Source of the DNA: Amblyomma americanum
Lineage: Eukaryota > Arthropoda > Arachnida > Ixodida > Ixodidae
Assembly: GCF_052857255.1 (NCBI RefSeq)
Contig: NW_027526485.1
Location: forward strand, 186,001 to 250,000
DNA length: 64,000 nucleotides
Direction of reading: 5' to 3'
Part shown: piece after piece, positions 11,870 through 22,619 of the stretch
How positions within the stretch are numbered: the stretch's first letter is position 1
Layout: every line of letters starts with the position of its first letter
Notes under the pieces: model-generated
Seen by the model: the letters and a program-made list of their open reading frames with translations, nothing else
Told to the model about the DNA's origin: nothing
The model's database searches: none
Made by a program: the position numbers and the translations under genes

Positions 11870-12930
11870 ATGCCTTCGTACGGAAAGATAGCGGAGTTTG
11901 ATGCTAAGACGCAGAACTTTGAATCATACGTGGAACGTTTTGAACTTTTTGTTGGCGCGAACGAAATCACTGAGGAGAAGAAACTGTCTGTGTTTTTGAC
12001 TGTTATTGGCGCGGAAGCTTATGAGGTGCTAAAGAGTCTTAGTGTTCCGAAAACGCCCGCTGAACACACGTATACTGAGGTAAAGCGCTTGCTTCAAACC
12101 CATTACTGCCCGAAAAGCTCTGTGATTGGCGAACGTTGCAGATTCAATCGCCGCGTGCAACTAGAGCATGAAGGTGTGGAAGAGTTTATTGTTGAATTGA
12201 AACACTTGGCCAGGAAGTGCGACTTTGGCACATTCTTGCACAAGATGCGCTGCGGGACAGGTTAGTTGCAGGATTGCGGAACGAGGAAAGCCAGCGCGCA
12301 TTGTTCGCTGCCGAGAATTTAACGTTCGAGGGGGCGTGCAAAATTGCATTGGACCGGGAACTGGCTGCAAAAGACGCCGCGACAATGCAAGCGAAGGAAG
12401 CAAACTTATCGTTGCATTCCTTGCAGGCTAAGAGCAAGAGCGCAAGGAACGAAAGATTGCCGAGATCGACTCCTGACCAAGTGCCAGTGAATTCGTCCTG
12501 TGAAAGATGCGGCAGGAAGCATGAATCACAGAAGTGCTGGTACAAAAATTTTAAGTGCCATAAGTGTTCAAAAGTTGGTCACTTGCAGAAAATGTGCCCG
12601 AAGGCAAAGCGCGTGAATGCAATGGATGATACTGAGAACGAGGAAGAGGAGTTAGACGTGTACCATTTTAAAAACTTGACGCGATCAAGTTACGAAGTGA
12701 ATGTTGAAGTGGAAGGCAAGCCATTGAAAATGCAGATCGACACAGGCGTGGCTGTTTCAATTGTTCCAGAGAGTGTGTACTCAGACACCCGGCTCAATGT
12801 CAGGTTCCGCTTTGTGGCCTTAGCAACTTCCGCAGCATTTAACGGCAGGCTCTCGAATACTGCTAAGCATTCTTCCGAGACATCAGGGGCGCGATTACGG
12901 ATCAGTCTCAAAAAACTGTCTCAATATTGA
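11870..12930 (+). pseudogene. gypsy gag and start of protease, frameshifted
   Basis: The frame starts at ATG 11,870 (MPSYGKIAEF) and reads a gag capsid-like region ('ESYVERFELFVGANEI', 'EEFIVELKHLARKCDFGTF'). A 2-bp CA insertion near 12,238 shifts it. The other frame continues 'DALRDRLVAGLRNEESQRA'. Two CCHC knuckles follow, CERCGRKHESQKC and CHKCSKVGHLQKMC (about 12,499-12,597), which bind element RNA. The protease begins with 'MQIDTGVAVSIVPESVY', with Asp-Thr-Gly at the active site. At about 12,773 the frame runs into an inverted copy of a downstream segment, so protease is cut short and RT is missing. Confidence 0.85.
12773..12886 (-). repeat. inverted copy of the gypsy RNase H-integrase linker, left piece
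   Basis: 12,773-12,886 is the reverse complement of about 17,808-17,920 with two visible mismatches. Its continuation (17,691-17,741) lies on the far side of the Harbinger insertion. On the minus strand it encodes 'DVSEECLAVFESLPLNAAEV', identical to the plus-strand linker. It occupies the place where RT should be, so it arose with or after the RT deletion and before Harbinger inserted. Confidence 0.85.
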
Positions 12931-13061
12931 GACAGTGACGTCAAAATGACGACACCGAGAAATGCCGACCGCCGAATCGGCCAATGCGGAGCAAGGAGGC
13001 GGTGGGCTCCGCCCCGAAACCACTAATCGCACGACAAGGGACCGTAGACTAATGTTTTGCA

Positions 13062-13430
13062 GTAAAAACGCAGTGAATAAAAACGAGTAATGTTTTATTT
13101 TGCTAAGTAACTGTATTTCAAACCCAACAGCACCAAGCAAAAGAACCAGTGTTTTCATTTTTGCAATTAAGTTTGCTGTTCAGTCACTTTTTTTGCCGCG
13201 AAGGTGTGCTGTCAGCGGTATAGCGTGAACATGTTAGTCTGAAAATGAACAAAAACGCAATGAAGAAAACAAGCAATGTTTTATTTTGGTAGTAAACTGT
13301 GTTGCAATCTCAACAACACGAGGGAAAATTAGAAGCATTCTCAGTTTTGCAATGAAATTTGCTGCAGGTTAACTTCTTTTGCCATGAGGGCGCGCTGGCA
13401 GCGGCATAACGTGAACATGGCGGCCTGCAA
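13062..13430. repeat. diverged tandem duplication inside Harbinger
   Basis: Two units of roughly 185 bp follow each other. Both contain 'aatgttttattttg', 'tttgcaat(t/g)aa(g/a)tttgctg' and 'cagcgg(t/c)ata(g/a)cgtgaacat'. They differ at many positions, so the duplication is old relative to the element's insertion or was inherited by the family. Confidence 0.6.
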
Positions 13431-15713
13431 GAAAACAGCTGATTCCATGGCTAGTTCCAGTTTTTTCGCGTGTCGTCTAAAATCAAGGCACTTTGCGGAT
13501 GTCTGAAGTGTGCAGAAAAATCTGATTGAAGGCAGTGAATGCTACGGGCCTGCCGAGATCAACTTACAAGCAGCGCTCGGCTCGAAAATCGACGAAGACA
13601 ACTTTAGTGTGTGTTCTCGGTCGGCGCCTATCGATCACCGAGTGACGTGTGGTTCTGTTTATTTTCTTTAGAAAATACCAGAAAACCATGAATCATCACA
13701 TAGAAGCAACTGCCGACAGACAGGTGCAGCTGCTGATAGCTTGCAATCTCGGTGCGGGAAATGAGAGCCGACACGGCCTGCCTCTGTGGCAGCACTCTTC
13801 TGCCTCGTAACCAAGTGTTGCCGCCCACATCGGGCTAAGCACTTGATGTTCCGTTTGTATTTTTGTAGCTCCGTTCGGTTTATGTTCAGTTGTTGCCGTA
13901 GTTTCTTTTTTTTTTCCTGTGCAAGATGCAGAAATTGTGATGTTTATGCTCCACTTTGTTTAGAGAGAAAGGAAGCACTTGACTTGATAACTTTGCTATT
14001 GTCACCGAGGAGAGAACGAGCTTGTTCCATTAACGTTATTTACTGATCATGTAGTAGATCCAGGGTCAACCAGGAAAGAAGTAGTTTGCTTGTATAGAGG
14101 CTAATTGCAACTGGGCAGAAAGTTGAGCAAGTTTGTTCATGTTTGCTGGTACACAGCGCTTGAATTGCATATGATCCAGGGCAGTGAGGTAGGTAGGACA
14201 GGGCAGTGATGTGTAATATTGTATTTTGCTCAGCAGGCGAAGTGATGTTGGTATAACTGGGTTTGGTGAGGGCAGTGTTTGAAGGGCTTTAAATACTTTG
14301 CATAGCTTCTAACATGCACTTTCTTTCAGGTCGGAAGACCACTTTTTTTTTTTAAATTATGGTCCATCATATCTGAGACACCCTGTATACAGGCCACTCC
14401 AGTTTGAAAGGGAACAGCCAGTTGAAAATAACTAGGACATTAAATACCTAGGCGAAAAGTAGCTTGAAAGCAGTTGCACTTATCACACATATTATATGAT
14501 AGCACAAGGAGCTTGTCCGGCCATTCGGCATTGTCACCGTCTCGTGTCATCATGGACAAGACTTCATAGCCCTGTGTTACGCAAACCAAGCTAGGTGTCA
14601 GTTACGGGGCAATAACAGAGTGCTCAAAATTTCCCACAATGGAGCTGCCTGTATATTCTTAGAGCTGTAGAGCATTTCCAGTAAAGGTGTTGCATGATTT
14701 GTGATTGTAAACTAACCTCTAATCACACACCATCTCCTTGATGATGTGTCTGTGATGTTTACACATCTTTGTCTATCAGTGAAGATGTTCTAGTCATTCA
14801 GCAGTCATTGTAGCCACTGCACCTTACAATCTTTATTATGCATTGTTGTACAGCGGTTTCCTTGCAGTAGGTACAGCTTTTAGCACAGAGCGAAACCCCT
14901 AGCCACACACCATTACGCTAAAAGCTTAGCTTTGGTATTTACACTACTTATATGTGCCAAAATGTTTTGTAGTCCGGAAAATGCATCATGTACACTGTAC
15001 TATGCCATATTTATTGTACAGGTAGCCTCTGTATGAAAGAAAACATGCACTTTGAACTCAATTTTTCAGATTTTTTTTCTTAACTGCACTCAGAAATGCC
15101 ATACGGTAATTGTACATCAAGGTAAAGTATGCTTGTATGTACACTGCCTTTTCTGCAATAGAAACACTCGTGTCAAATGCTGTGCCTAAAAAAATAAACG
15201 CGCTTACTGAATGTATGATGCAATAAAAAACAGCTTTTTGATTCCAACAGGCATCACAAATATTTCATGCCTTATTCCAGCACTACACGTTTGGTTCATG
15301 CATGTTCGTCACACAGGTAATGACCACAGGCACTCCACCAAGCTGGAAGGAGACAGCAGAGAAGGGGCAGGTGGGCTGACATAAGCATTGACAAAAGAGA
15401 GTTCAAAATGATGCTTTTCAGAAATTGGGCGAGCTGCTTCAACACCTTTTCCGTCTTCAGGAAGAGACTGTGCAACACGCTGCTGAGGGACTGGAAGATA
15501 TACTAGCAAACACACTGAAAATGAAGTGGCAGCCGGTGGGGGGCACTTGTTTGTCACTGCTGGCTTCTCGCTGCACACAGGTTGGCCAAGGGCACAACCA
15601 CATCACACAATTGCTCACACACTTGCAGATGTGTGTTGTGCAATGACACAAGGAAATGACAGTGGCAACAGGGGAAGAGTGCCTGATATGACTCTCTATG
15701 CCAGCATGGTGAG
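13431..15713. other. Harbinger internal non-coding region
   Basis: Between the duplicated units and the transposase I find no domain on either strand. A short frame around 15,300-15,720 exists on each strand but neither resembles a Myb/SANT protein. An accessory gene, if it was ever present, is not recognisable. Confidence 0.4.
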
Positions 15714-17414
15714 TCATCTCTGGACGCTAGATTTTCCATCGCAACTGCCGCTACACCATCCCTCGGTACGCCTTCCTCTGGAGACGGGTCGTCCTAGAGA
15801 GGCCAAAAGTACAGCACCGCATGCTCTTCTCAGGAGGCAGGTGAGGAGGGATCCCGTCTGTACGAGGCAGCCACCATTTAGAGGTGGCCCGTTGTTATCT
15901 GGGTCAGAGGCAGTGTCGCCTGCACCCTCTGCTGATATGGGCACATCCAAACAGAGGCTGTGAAGTGCAGCACGTGCGGTGATGATGCGCACTGTCCACT
16001 TCCACTGGCACTGGTGCATCCGGTGCCCTTGAAAGCAACGGAAGCAGCTCTTCGGCACACCAATACAGCGCTCAGCCACAAATTGTGTGAAAGCATGTGG
16101 CGTGTTGTACAGGCCTTCTGCTGAGTCAGGTCTGTAATGTCATGCAACTGGTGCAGGCAGTCATGGCTCCAGTGGGTAGACATAGTCTCCTGCATAACAA
16201 AAAATGATGCGGCTAAGCATGTCCTTTCTCAGTGATCTCAACAGCATTACAGGACACTCTGCTATACAGTAGAAGACTCACGCCAAGTAGCCCACATCCA
16301 GGCTTTGCTGAATATGACATTCAAGAGCATACATACATGCAGGATTTAGATGTATAAGTGAGCACTACTGTAAGGTCAGTCTTTTACCACCATATTCATA
16401 TAAATGATGCGCTATGATTGCCTACAAAACACAAGCGCTGTCAGGTGCATTTTGCTTTGGTTTCTTCAACAGGAAAGGCTATGCATTTCAACAATGTAAT
16501 ATGTGTCCTGTGTTTCTGCTGCAATTATATGTAACAAAAGGAAAGGGTGGCAATACACTGTATCATACTGTAAAGTGTCTGCATTTGTGTAACTGTCCAG
16601 ACTGATTCTTGTAGCTTTAGCAGATCCGGCCAAATGCATAGTGCTGGAGCTCAATAGATGTGACTGAGTTCGCCCGACGGGTGACACGGCTATTTTACTG
16701 CTTACCCAGAAAAAAAATCACCGTCGTCCAGCAGGCCTTCCTCCGCCTCGGAATGCCGCCAGACAAACGCGTCGCGGAAGGATCCGGGTCAGCGCGAGTC
16801 CACGGCCAGGATGCACATGTTCGCGCCACAGATCTGAGAAAAAACAAGCACAGCCCGTACTCACTCTCGCTGCCGAGGCCCGCACTTGTAGCTCATGCAC
16901 TTGTAGCACTTGAACTCATGCGGTCAAAAACAGTGGCCGAGGTATACTCACTATTACGTCCGCAGCGTAGAACCGCTTGCGGCTCGTTCGCAGCACTGCC
17001 CCCAGACTCCTTGATAGTGATGAGTGCCCAATCGACACACCCGACGACGCCGGAGATGCTGCCGCGGCGAACGTTTAGGCAAAGGACGCCCTCCTTCGCC
17101 GCCGCCTTCTCCTCGGGTCTCCTCGGAAAGCAAACACCCCCCTTCTGTTACCCAACGTTGACATTGGTCTCCGCTGCCCGCCGCAAAGGCTTGTTCACAG
17201 TCGGTTGGGCTGCGCCGACGTTTTCTTCATTTCCAACGGCGCCTTGAAACCCACCGGAGCGCGAGGCGAAGAAGCGCAGCGCGCACAGCACCTGCCGCTC
17301 CACTGACAGCGCACTCACCCGCGCACTTCCCACTTCAACGGCGAGTTCGTCGCACAGACACTGCGCAGTCTCCTCGAAATAACTCTCCCGCGCGTCAAAG
17401 TCGTCTTCATGCAC
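15714..17414 (-). pseudogene. PIF/Harbinger transposase, three exons, several stops
   Basis: On the minus strand a frame starts at ATG 17,414 (MHEDDFDARESYFEE) and reads 'ALSVERQVLCALRFFASRSG', 'GAAQPTVNKPLRRAAE' and, past a stop at about 17,148, 'PEEKAAAKEGVL' and 'SGVVGCVDWALITIKE' (first catalytic Asp). An intron (16,951 down to 16,834, GTGAGT...CAG) joins 'RFYAADVI' to 'ICGANMCILAVDSR', with 'PGSFRDAFVWRHSE' carrying the second Asp. A second intron (16,705 down to 16,190, GTAAGC...CAG) joins 'DDGDFF' to 'GDYVYPLEP'. 'GLYNTPHAFTQFVAERCIGV' holds the final Glu. An extra T, a frameshift and two stops in the last exon inactivate it. Both splice junctions restore family consensus. Confidence 0.85.
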
Positions 17415-17690
17415 CCTCCGACACCGTTGCTCGCGCGGTCACCCGCGTATACGACGATGTAAACAGCCGCCATTTTCTGTCTCAAACGTGCTGATACTAC
17501 TTTTTCCAGTCTCAAAAAATCGTCTCAATCTGCCCGCATAATTAGATGGCCAACGTCACCACTTCTGCGCCATTTACGACGTCAGTCAGTGACGAAAAAA
17601 ATCAAAATGGCCGCCGACCAATAGGAGAGAGGCAAATGATATACTTTTTGAGACAGTTTCGATTGAGACTGACCCGTAATCGCGCCCCAG

Positions 17691-17809
17691 TTGCCTTCTC
17701 TGCCTGCGGTAATCTGGACAGCGCGTCCGCTACTTCCAGGTATCGCAAGGGCAAGAACCTGGAAGTAGCGGACGCGCTGTCCAGATTACCGCAGGCAGAG
17801 AAGGCAACT
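17691..17809. repeat. perfect 53-bp foldback at the RNase H-integrase linker
   Basis: 17,689-17,741 and 17,757-17,809 are perfect reverse complements separated by 15 nt. The right arm is the original gypsy coding sequence (...VADALSRLPQAEK). The left arm is the continuation of the inverted copy at 12,773-12,886. The turn at 'atcgcaagggcaaga' marks where strand switching occurred. Confidence 0.9.
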
Positions 17810-19285
17810 GATGTCTCGGAAGAATGCTTAGCAGTATTCGAGAGCCTGCCGTTAAATGCTGCAGAAGTTGCTAAGGCCACAAAGCGGAACCTGACATTGA
17901 GCCGTGTGTCTGAGTACACACTGAATGGTTGGCCAAATCAATACCCTGAAGAAATGAAGGCATATCACGTGCGCCGTTATGAGTTGTCTCTTGAGCAAGG
18001 GTGCTTAACATGGGGCACTCGAGTAGTAATACCGGATCAGCTGCGGGAACGTGTATTGGACTTGCTTCGTGACGAACATCCAGGCAGCACACGCATGAAA
18101 ATGCTAGCTAGAAGCTTTGTATGGTGGCCTGGTATGGATCAAGCTGTCGAGATGTACGTCCGAAAGTGCAAAATCTGTCAGGCAGTTCAACCAGCTGCTC
18201 AACCCGTGCCGCTCCATCCGTGGAGCTACCCGTCGAGGTGTTGGGAGCGGGTTCACGTTGATTTTGCTTGCAAACATTCTAGTGTGTTCCTTGTTTTAGT
18301 TGATTCTTTTTCCAAATGGGTGGAAGTTTGGCCGATGTTATCATCGTCTACCACGAAGACAATTGAGAAATTAAGCAATGTGTTTGCGGCCTACGGGCTG
18401 CCTGAAACGTTGGTCAGCGACAACGGGCCGCAGTTCACATCTACAGAATTCTCGGATTTCCTGGAGAGCAATGGTGTGAAGCATGTCCGTACCCCGCCAT
18501 ATCACCCCGCGTCCAATGGTGCGGCTGAGCGCACCGTGCAGACGGTCAAACGAGCGCTGTTAAAGCAGGTCATGGAACGCGACGTCACTCGCGTGCGTTC
18601 GCTTCAGGAGTGTATTGATAGTTTTCTTTTTGCCTACAGAAATACGCCAAGTTGTGTGACGGGGCAAACACCGGCGCAGTTGTTGCTAAAGCGTCAACCG
18701 CGCACGAAGCTTTCTTTGCTCAAGCCCAGCTTTGTCGGGGACATGCAGCAAAAACAAATTGACATGAAAAAGAAGCGTGACGTGGCGCGTGGTGCTGAGC
18801 GCGTGTTTTGCGAAGGTGATCGCGTGAACGTGAAAACGGTGCGCGGGGAACATGCCTCTTGGGAGGCAGGTGTGGTGCACCAAGTTGTGAGTGCTGTGAC
18901 GTATATTGTGGAAGTGCACGGGCACCTTCGATTCACCCACGCTGACCATCTACGGCCACACCATGCGGACCCTGCGGCAGCCTCAGAGCGACCATTTGCA
19001 ACAGAAACACTGAATGGACGGTCGCCACTCAGCGGTCCTCTGCTTGATGAGGGGGCACAATCATCTCAACTGTCAGCAGAACAGAATCCGACCCCTCTTC
19101 CACCGCCTCTAGTGAATGACGCAGTGCCAACCTCTGCTAGTGCAGACCTGCCACCGCAGCAAAGCCCAGGGCGGCTACCAGCATCAGAGCCGACGCCATC
19201 CACTGCGAGGGAGGAGCCACCACTTCGTAGAGGCACTCGTTTGCGCAAGCAACCGGACTGGTTCACACATGAGAACTTTAAGTAG
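17746..19285 (+). CDS. gypsy integrase with RNase H tail, open frame
   Basis: The element's own sequence starts at about 17,746 ('YRKGKNLEVADALSRLPQAE', the RNase H tail). The same frame is open further upstream, but that part is Harbinger and inverted DNA. A zinc-binding HHCC-like region follows ('DEHPGSTRMKMLARSFVWW' and 'CKICQ'). The catalytic core has Asp in 'WERVHVDFACKHSS', Asp in 'LVSDNGPQFTSTEF' and Glu in 'NGAAERTVQTVKRAL', a D-D-E triad. A C-terminal chromo-like segment 'YIVEVHGHLRFTHADHLRPH' and a Pro/Ser-rich tail end at TAG 19,285. The frame is intact over about 510 residues, unlike the rest of the element. It would join LTR ends to target DNA, but has no start codon of its own in a normal polyprotein context. 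Confidence 0.9.
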
Positions 19286-19289
19286 AGCC

Positions 19290-19305
19290 TGTGGGGGGGA
19301 AGAAA
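19290..19305 (+). promoter_or_regulatory. polypurine tract
   Basis: 'gtggggggga agaaa' directly precedes the 3' LTR. This purine run is in the position where plus-strand DNA synthesis is primed in LTR retrotransposons. Confidence 0.75.
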
Positions 19306-19460
19306 TGTGATAGCGCGACGCTGTGTTGTGACGTTATCGCGGCCTATGACGAACCATGATTCCGTGCTCTGTTATCACGCCGCTCGGGCCTATATATATC
19401 CTGTGTGCGTTTGAATAAACGTTCTTCGCTCGTCGTCCACGTCTGGCGTCAGTCATATCA
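19306..19460 (+). repeat. 3' LTR of the gypsy element
   Basis: A 155-bp LTR with TG and CA ends. It matches 11,473-11,633 except for about three substitutions and a 6-bp shortening in the TATA-like run. TGCAT follows it. Confidence 0.9.
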
Positions 19461-19465
19461 TGCAT

Positions 19466-20165
19466 CATTAAAAACAATAAAACAAGCAACCAAAAATTAG
19501 GTGTCTATAGAACTTTAAACAAAGATACTTTTTCGCTGTTCGCTAACATATAATACTGCAAGGCCTGAGAACCTAGACATGTAACCATAGTAGAATTCAA
19601 ATAGGTTATAAGTTTTAAATTAGAACCCCCTGCCCCATCTCTTCATGCCAGAGACAGGAATTATCCTCAAGAACATTTGCAGGTGTAGTGAAAAGGTTGT
19701 GTGTGAAACAAAATCCGGATGATTTATGTATCGTCCTGGTCACTTCAACGCCATTACCTGCTGCTCGGTGGTGTCTTCATACCAAATGAAACAGAAGAAT
19801 GAGAGTTTCGGACTTGAAACAATGAGTTCATACAGAGTTAAGCAAGACCTTTCCACAAGTGCAGTGTCACCACCACTGTCACCGCCCCCCCACTCCTGTG
19901 GTGCACTGTATCTCCTTGAGCCATATACCCCTCACCCCTCTAATGTGATGCCACTGCATTAAAACAGTAACATACAGACTCGGATGTTGAACACAGAAAA
20001 CACAATATGATACTATAGTTGGATGCAACTCAAGCAACAACGCAGCTTTTTCCCATCAAAGGACTTCCCTGCAGCTAGTGGTGTCAGCGGATTCTCATTA
20101 TGTCATAGATAGTAATCCCCTTAGACCTGCTAGCTTGACACCACAGGGTATGACAGATGATAGAG
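19466..20165. other. non-coding stretch, nothing recognised
   Basis: Only short chance frames are present. It separates the gypsy element from an RTE fragment. Confidence 0.5.
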
Positions 20166-20167
20166 GG

Positions 20168-20800
20168 TTCATCATCATCAACCTGACTACGCCCACTTCA
20201 GCAAAAACATCTTTTCCTGTATCCGTCCAATTAACCCGGCCTTGTGCCAGCTGCATCCACATAATCCCCGCAAAATTCCTAACCTCATCCTAACACCTGT
20301 CTTTCTGCAGCCCCCTCCTACACTTCCCTTCCCTTGGAATTCAGACCATTACCCTTGCCTTCACATCACATGCCCTGCCCACTTCTTCTCGAGTGCAACT
20401 ATATTATCAGAAACGTACGTTTGTTCCCTGACCCACTCTGCACGTTTGATGTCTCTTAACATTACACCTATCATTTCCCGTTCCATAGCTTTCGGCGTTG
20501 ACTTCAATTTAAGCAGAACCCGTTTTGTTATGTTGCCCTTCACTTTATGCCCCACATGCGAGTACCGGTAAGACAGAGCTGTCATGTGCTTTCCTCTTAA
20601 GTGATACTGATAACTTGCCATTCATGATCTCAGAGTATGTGACAAACGCACTCCATCTCAATCTGATCAGTCTAGTCATTTCCATTTCATGACCTGGCTC
20701 TGCGGTCACTACCTGCCCTAAGTAGACGTATTCCCTTACCACTTCCAGTACCTCGCTACCTATCGCAAACTGCTGTTTCCTTCGGAGGCTGTTGAACATT
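20168..20800 (-). pseudogene. RTE-type non-LTR reverse transcriptase C-terminus
   Basis: On the minus strand, frames read 'MFNSLRRKQQFAIGSEVLEV', 'VREYVYLGQVVTAEPGHEM' and 'IMNGKLSVSLKRKA', then after a shift 'LLKLKSTPKAMEREMIGVML', 'REQTYVSDNIVALEKKWAGH' and degraded 'VNWTDTGKDVFAEVGVVRL'. These are hallmark C-terminal motifs of RTE/BovB-like elements. The catalytic FADD region is missing, so the copy is 5'-truncated. The 3' tail is (TGA)n, seen on the plus strand as 'tcatcatcatca' at about 20,168-20,180. Confidence 0.82.
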
Positions 20801-20975
20801 AACGTTACATTAGATAATCATAGATTCCTCAGGCGTTCTCCACTGAAAGGGGGTTCACCATGACTTACTCGGATTAACCGCGACATCACGAAAGTCACAA
20901 GACACCAATGGCAGAAGGGCCTTGTTCTAAAGGGCATCTGCTTCTTTTTTCTTGAGTTGTACACAACTACACTGC

Positions 20976-21675
<700 letters not shown>

Positions 21676-22483
21676 GCGCCTACAGTCTACACTCAAGCAA
21701 ATTTTGATAAATGCACAAAACTTAAAAAAGAAAAAAGATACCCATTCTTGGCGAACACAATCCTCGCCACTAGAGTCTGCAGACTTCAAGTGTGAAGTCT
21801 GTTCGGCTAGTGCCATTTTTTCGCAGGCTTTCGCATAGGAGACTAGGTTGTAGGAGATACAAGGCAGCAAAATTAGGCATGGAAAGCATCAAGGGGTGTA
21901 TTTAAGTAACACTTGGGGCACACTAAACCCAATACCAACCCTGCTGGTTTCCAACACAGCTTGCCTCGCAGAAACTCATGAATTACAGAAACCGGAATTT
22001 GTCAGTAATTTGAATTCGGAACTCAGGCAAGAAAAAAAATTGAAAACTGCAGACTCGCTCTCTCTTTTTAAAGTATTCTCCATGCCTACAACTCCATTGA
22101 GAATGCCTTCCCAGTTGGTGACTTGTTGCATTAACATTTCAATCAAAAGGGACGAAAGAAATAACATTTGGGTATATGGCGCTGTGGATGATACTTCTGA
22201 GCAACTAGCCTGCGGTTTATAATGAATAAAAAGGTGGTTTCCTGGGTCCTAATCTAGGCAGAAATTTTGGTAACAGGCAATCTGCAATGGGTACATGCAC
22301 AGGGAATAGTGCAAATGAACATAGCTTTGATACCTCGACTACTCTCTCTTTTGCTGAAAACGAAAAAAACCTACAAATGAATTATTAACCAGCTAACTTA
22401 CTTTATTATGATCCCAGGGGTTACAGTGCCATTTCAGAACTGCATCTGAACTTCAGCTCGGTCTTTCTTCCCAATTACATATC
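21676..22483. other. non-coding stretch, nothing recognised
   Basis: No motif-bearing frame or structure was identified. Confidence 0.45.
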
Positions 22484-22619
22484 CAAGACATCGTGATGTG
22501 GATATGAACTTAATCTAGTCCAATTTTTGTGGCATACTTTTCTGTCACGTGCAAGACATCACGATGTGGATATAAACTTAATCCAACCCAATTTTTGTGG
22601 CTTATGTTTTATTGTCATG
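22484..22619. repeat. 68-bp tandem duplication
   Basis: Two adjacent 68-bp units begin 'caagacatc' and share 'gatgtggatat(g/a)aactta' and 'caatttttgtggc'. They differ at about ten positions. No coding role is apparent. Confidence 0.8.

Larger units (their letters stand above)
12887..17687 (-). mobile_element. PIF/Harbinger DNA transposon
   Basis: Both ends carry an inverted repeat starting GGGCGCGATTACGG and continuing for about 40 bp with a few differences. The element is flanked by CAG on both sides (12,884-12,886 and 17,688-17,690), a 3-bp duplication as expected for PIF/Harbinger. Removing the 4,801-bp element and one CAG restores an uninterrupted inverted gypsy linker. The transposase lies on the minus strand. 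No Myb-like second protein was recognised. Copies of GTCTCAA cluster near both ends. Confidence 0.88.
11473..19460 (+). mobile_element. short-LTR Ty3/gypsy element, RT-deleted, carrying a Harbinger insertion
   Basis: Two direct repeats starting TGTGATAGCG and ending CATATCA bound the element, and TGCAT occurs at both outer flanks (11,468-11,472 and 19,461-19,465), a perfect 5-bp target duplication. The order is LTR, gag with two zinc knuckles, protease start, inverted linker copy, Harbinger transposon, RNase H-integrase linker, integrase, purine tract, LTR. Reverse transcriptase and nearly all of RNase H are absent. Without the 4.8-kb Harbinger insertion the element is about 3.2 kb. The LTRs differ by only a few bases and one 6-bp indel, so the insertion is fairly recent. 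It could move only with enzymes from related elements. Confidence 0.9.

Noticed and set aside
16660..17247. Plus-strand 195-codon protein
   Set aside because: It is the antisense of the Harbinger transposase, whose motifs and splice sites are on the minus strand.
17546..17745. N-terminal extension of the integrase frame
   Set aside because: This part is the Harbinger end and the inverted linker copy. It is open by chance and not element protein.
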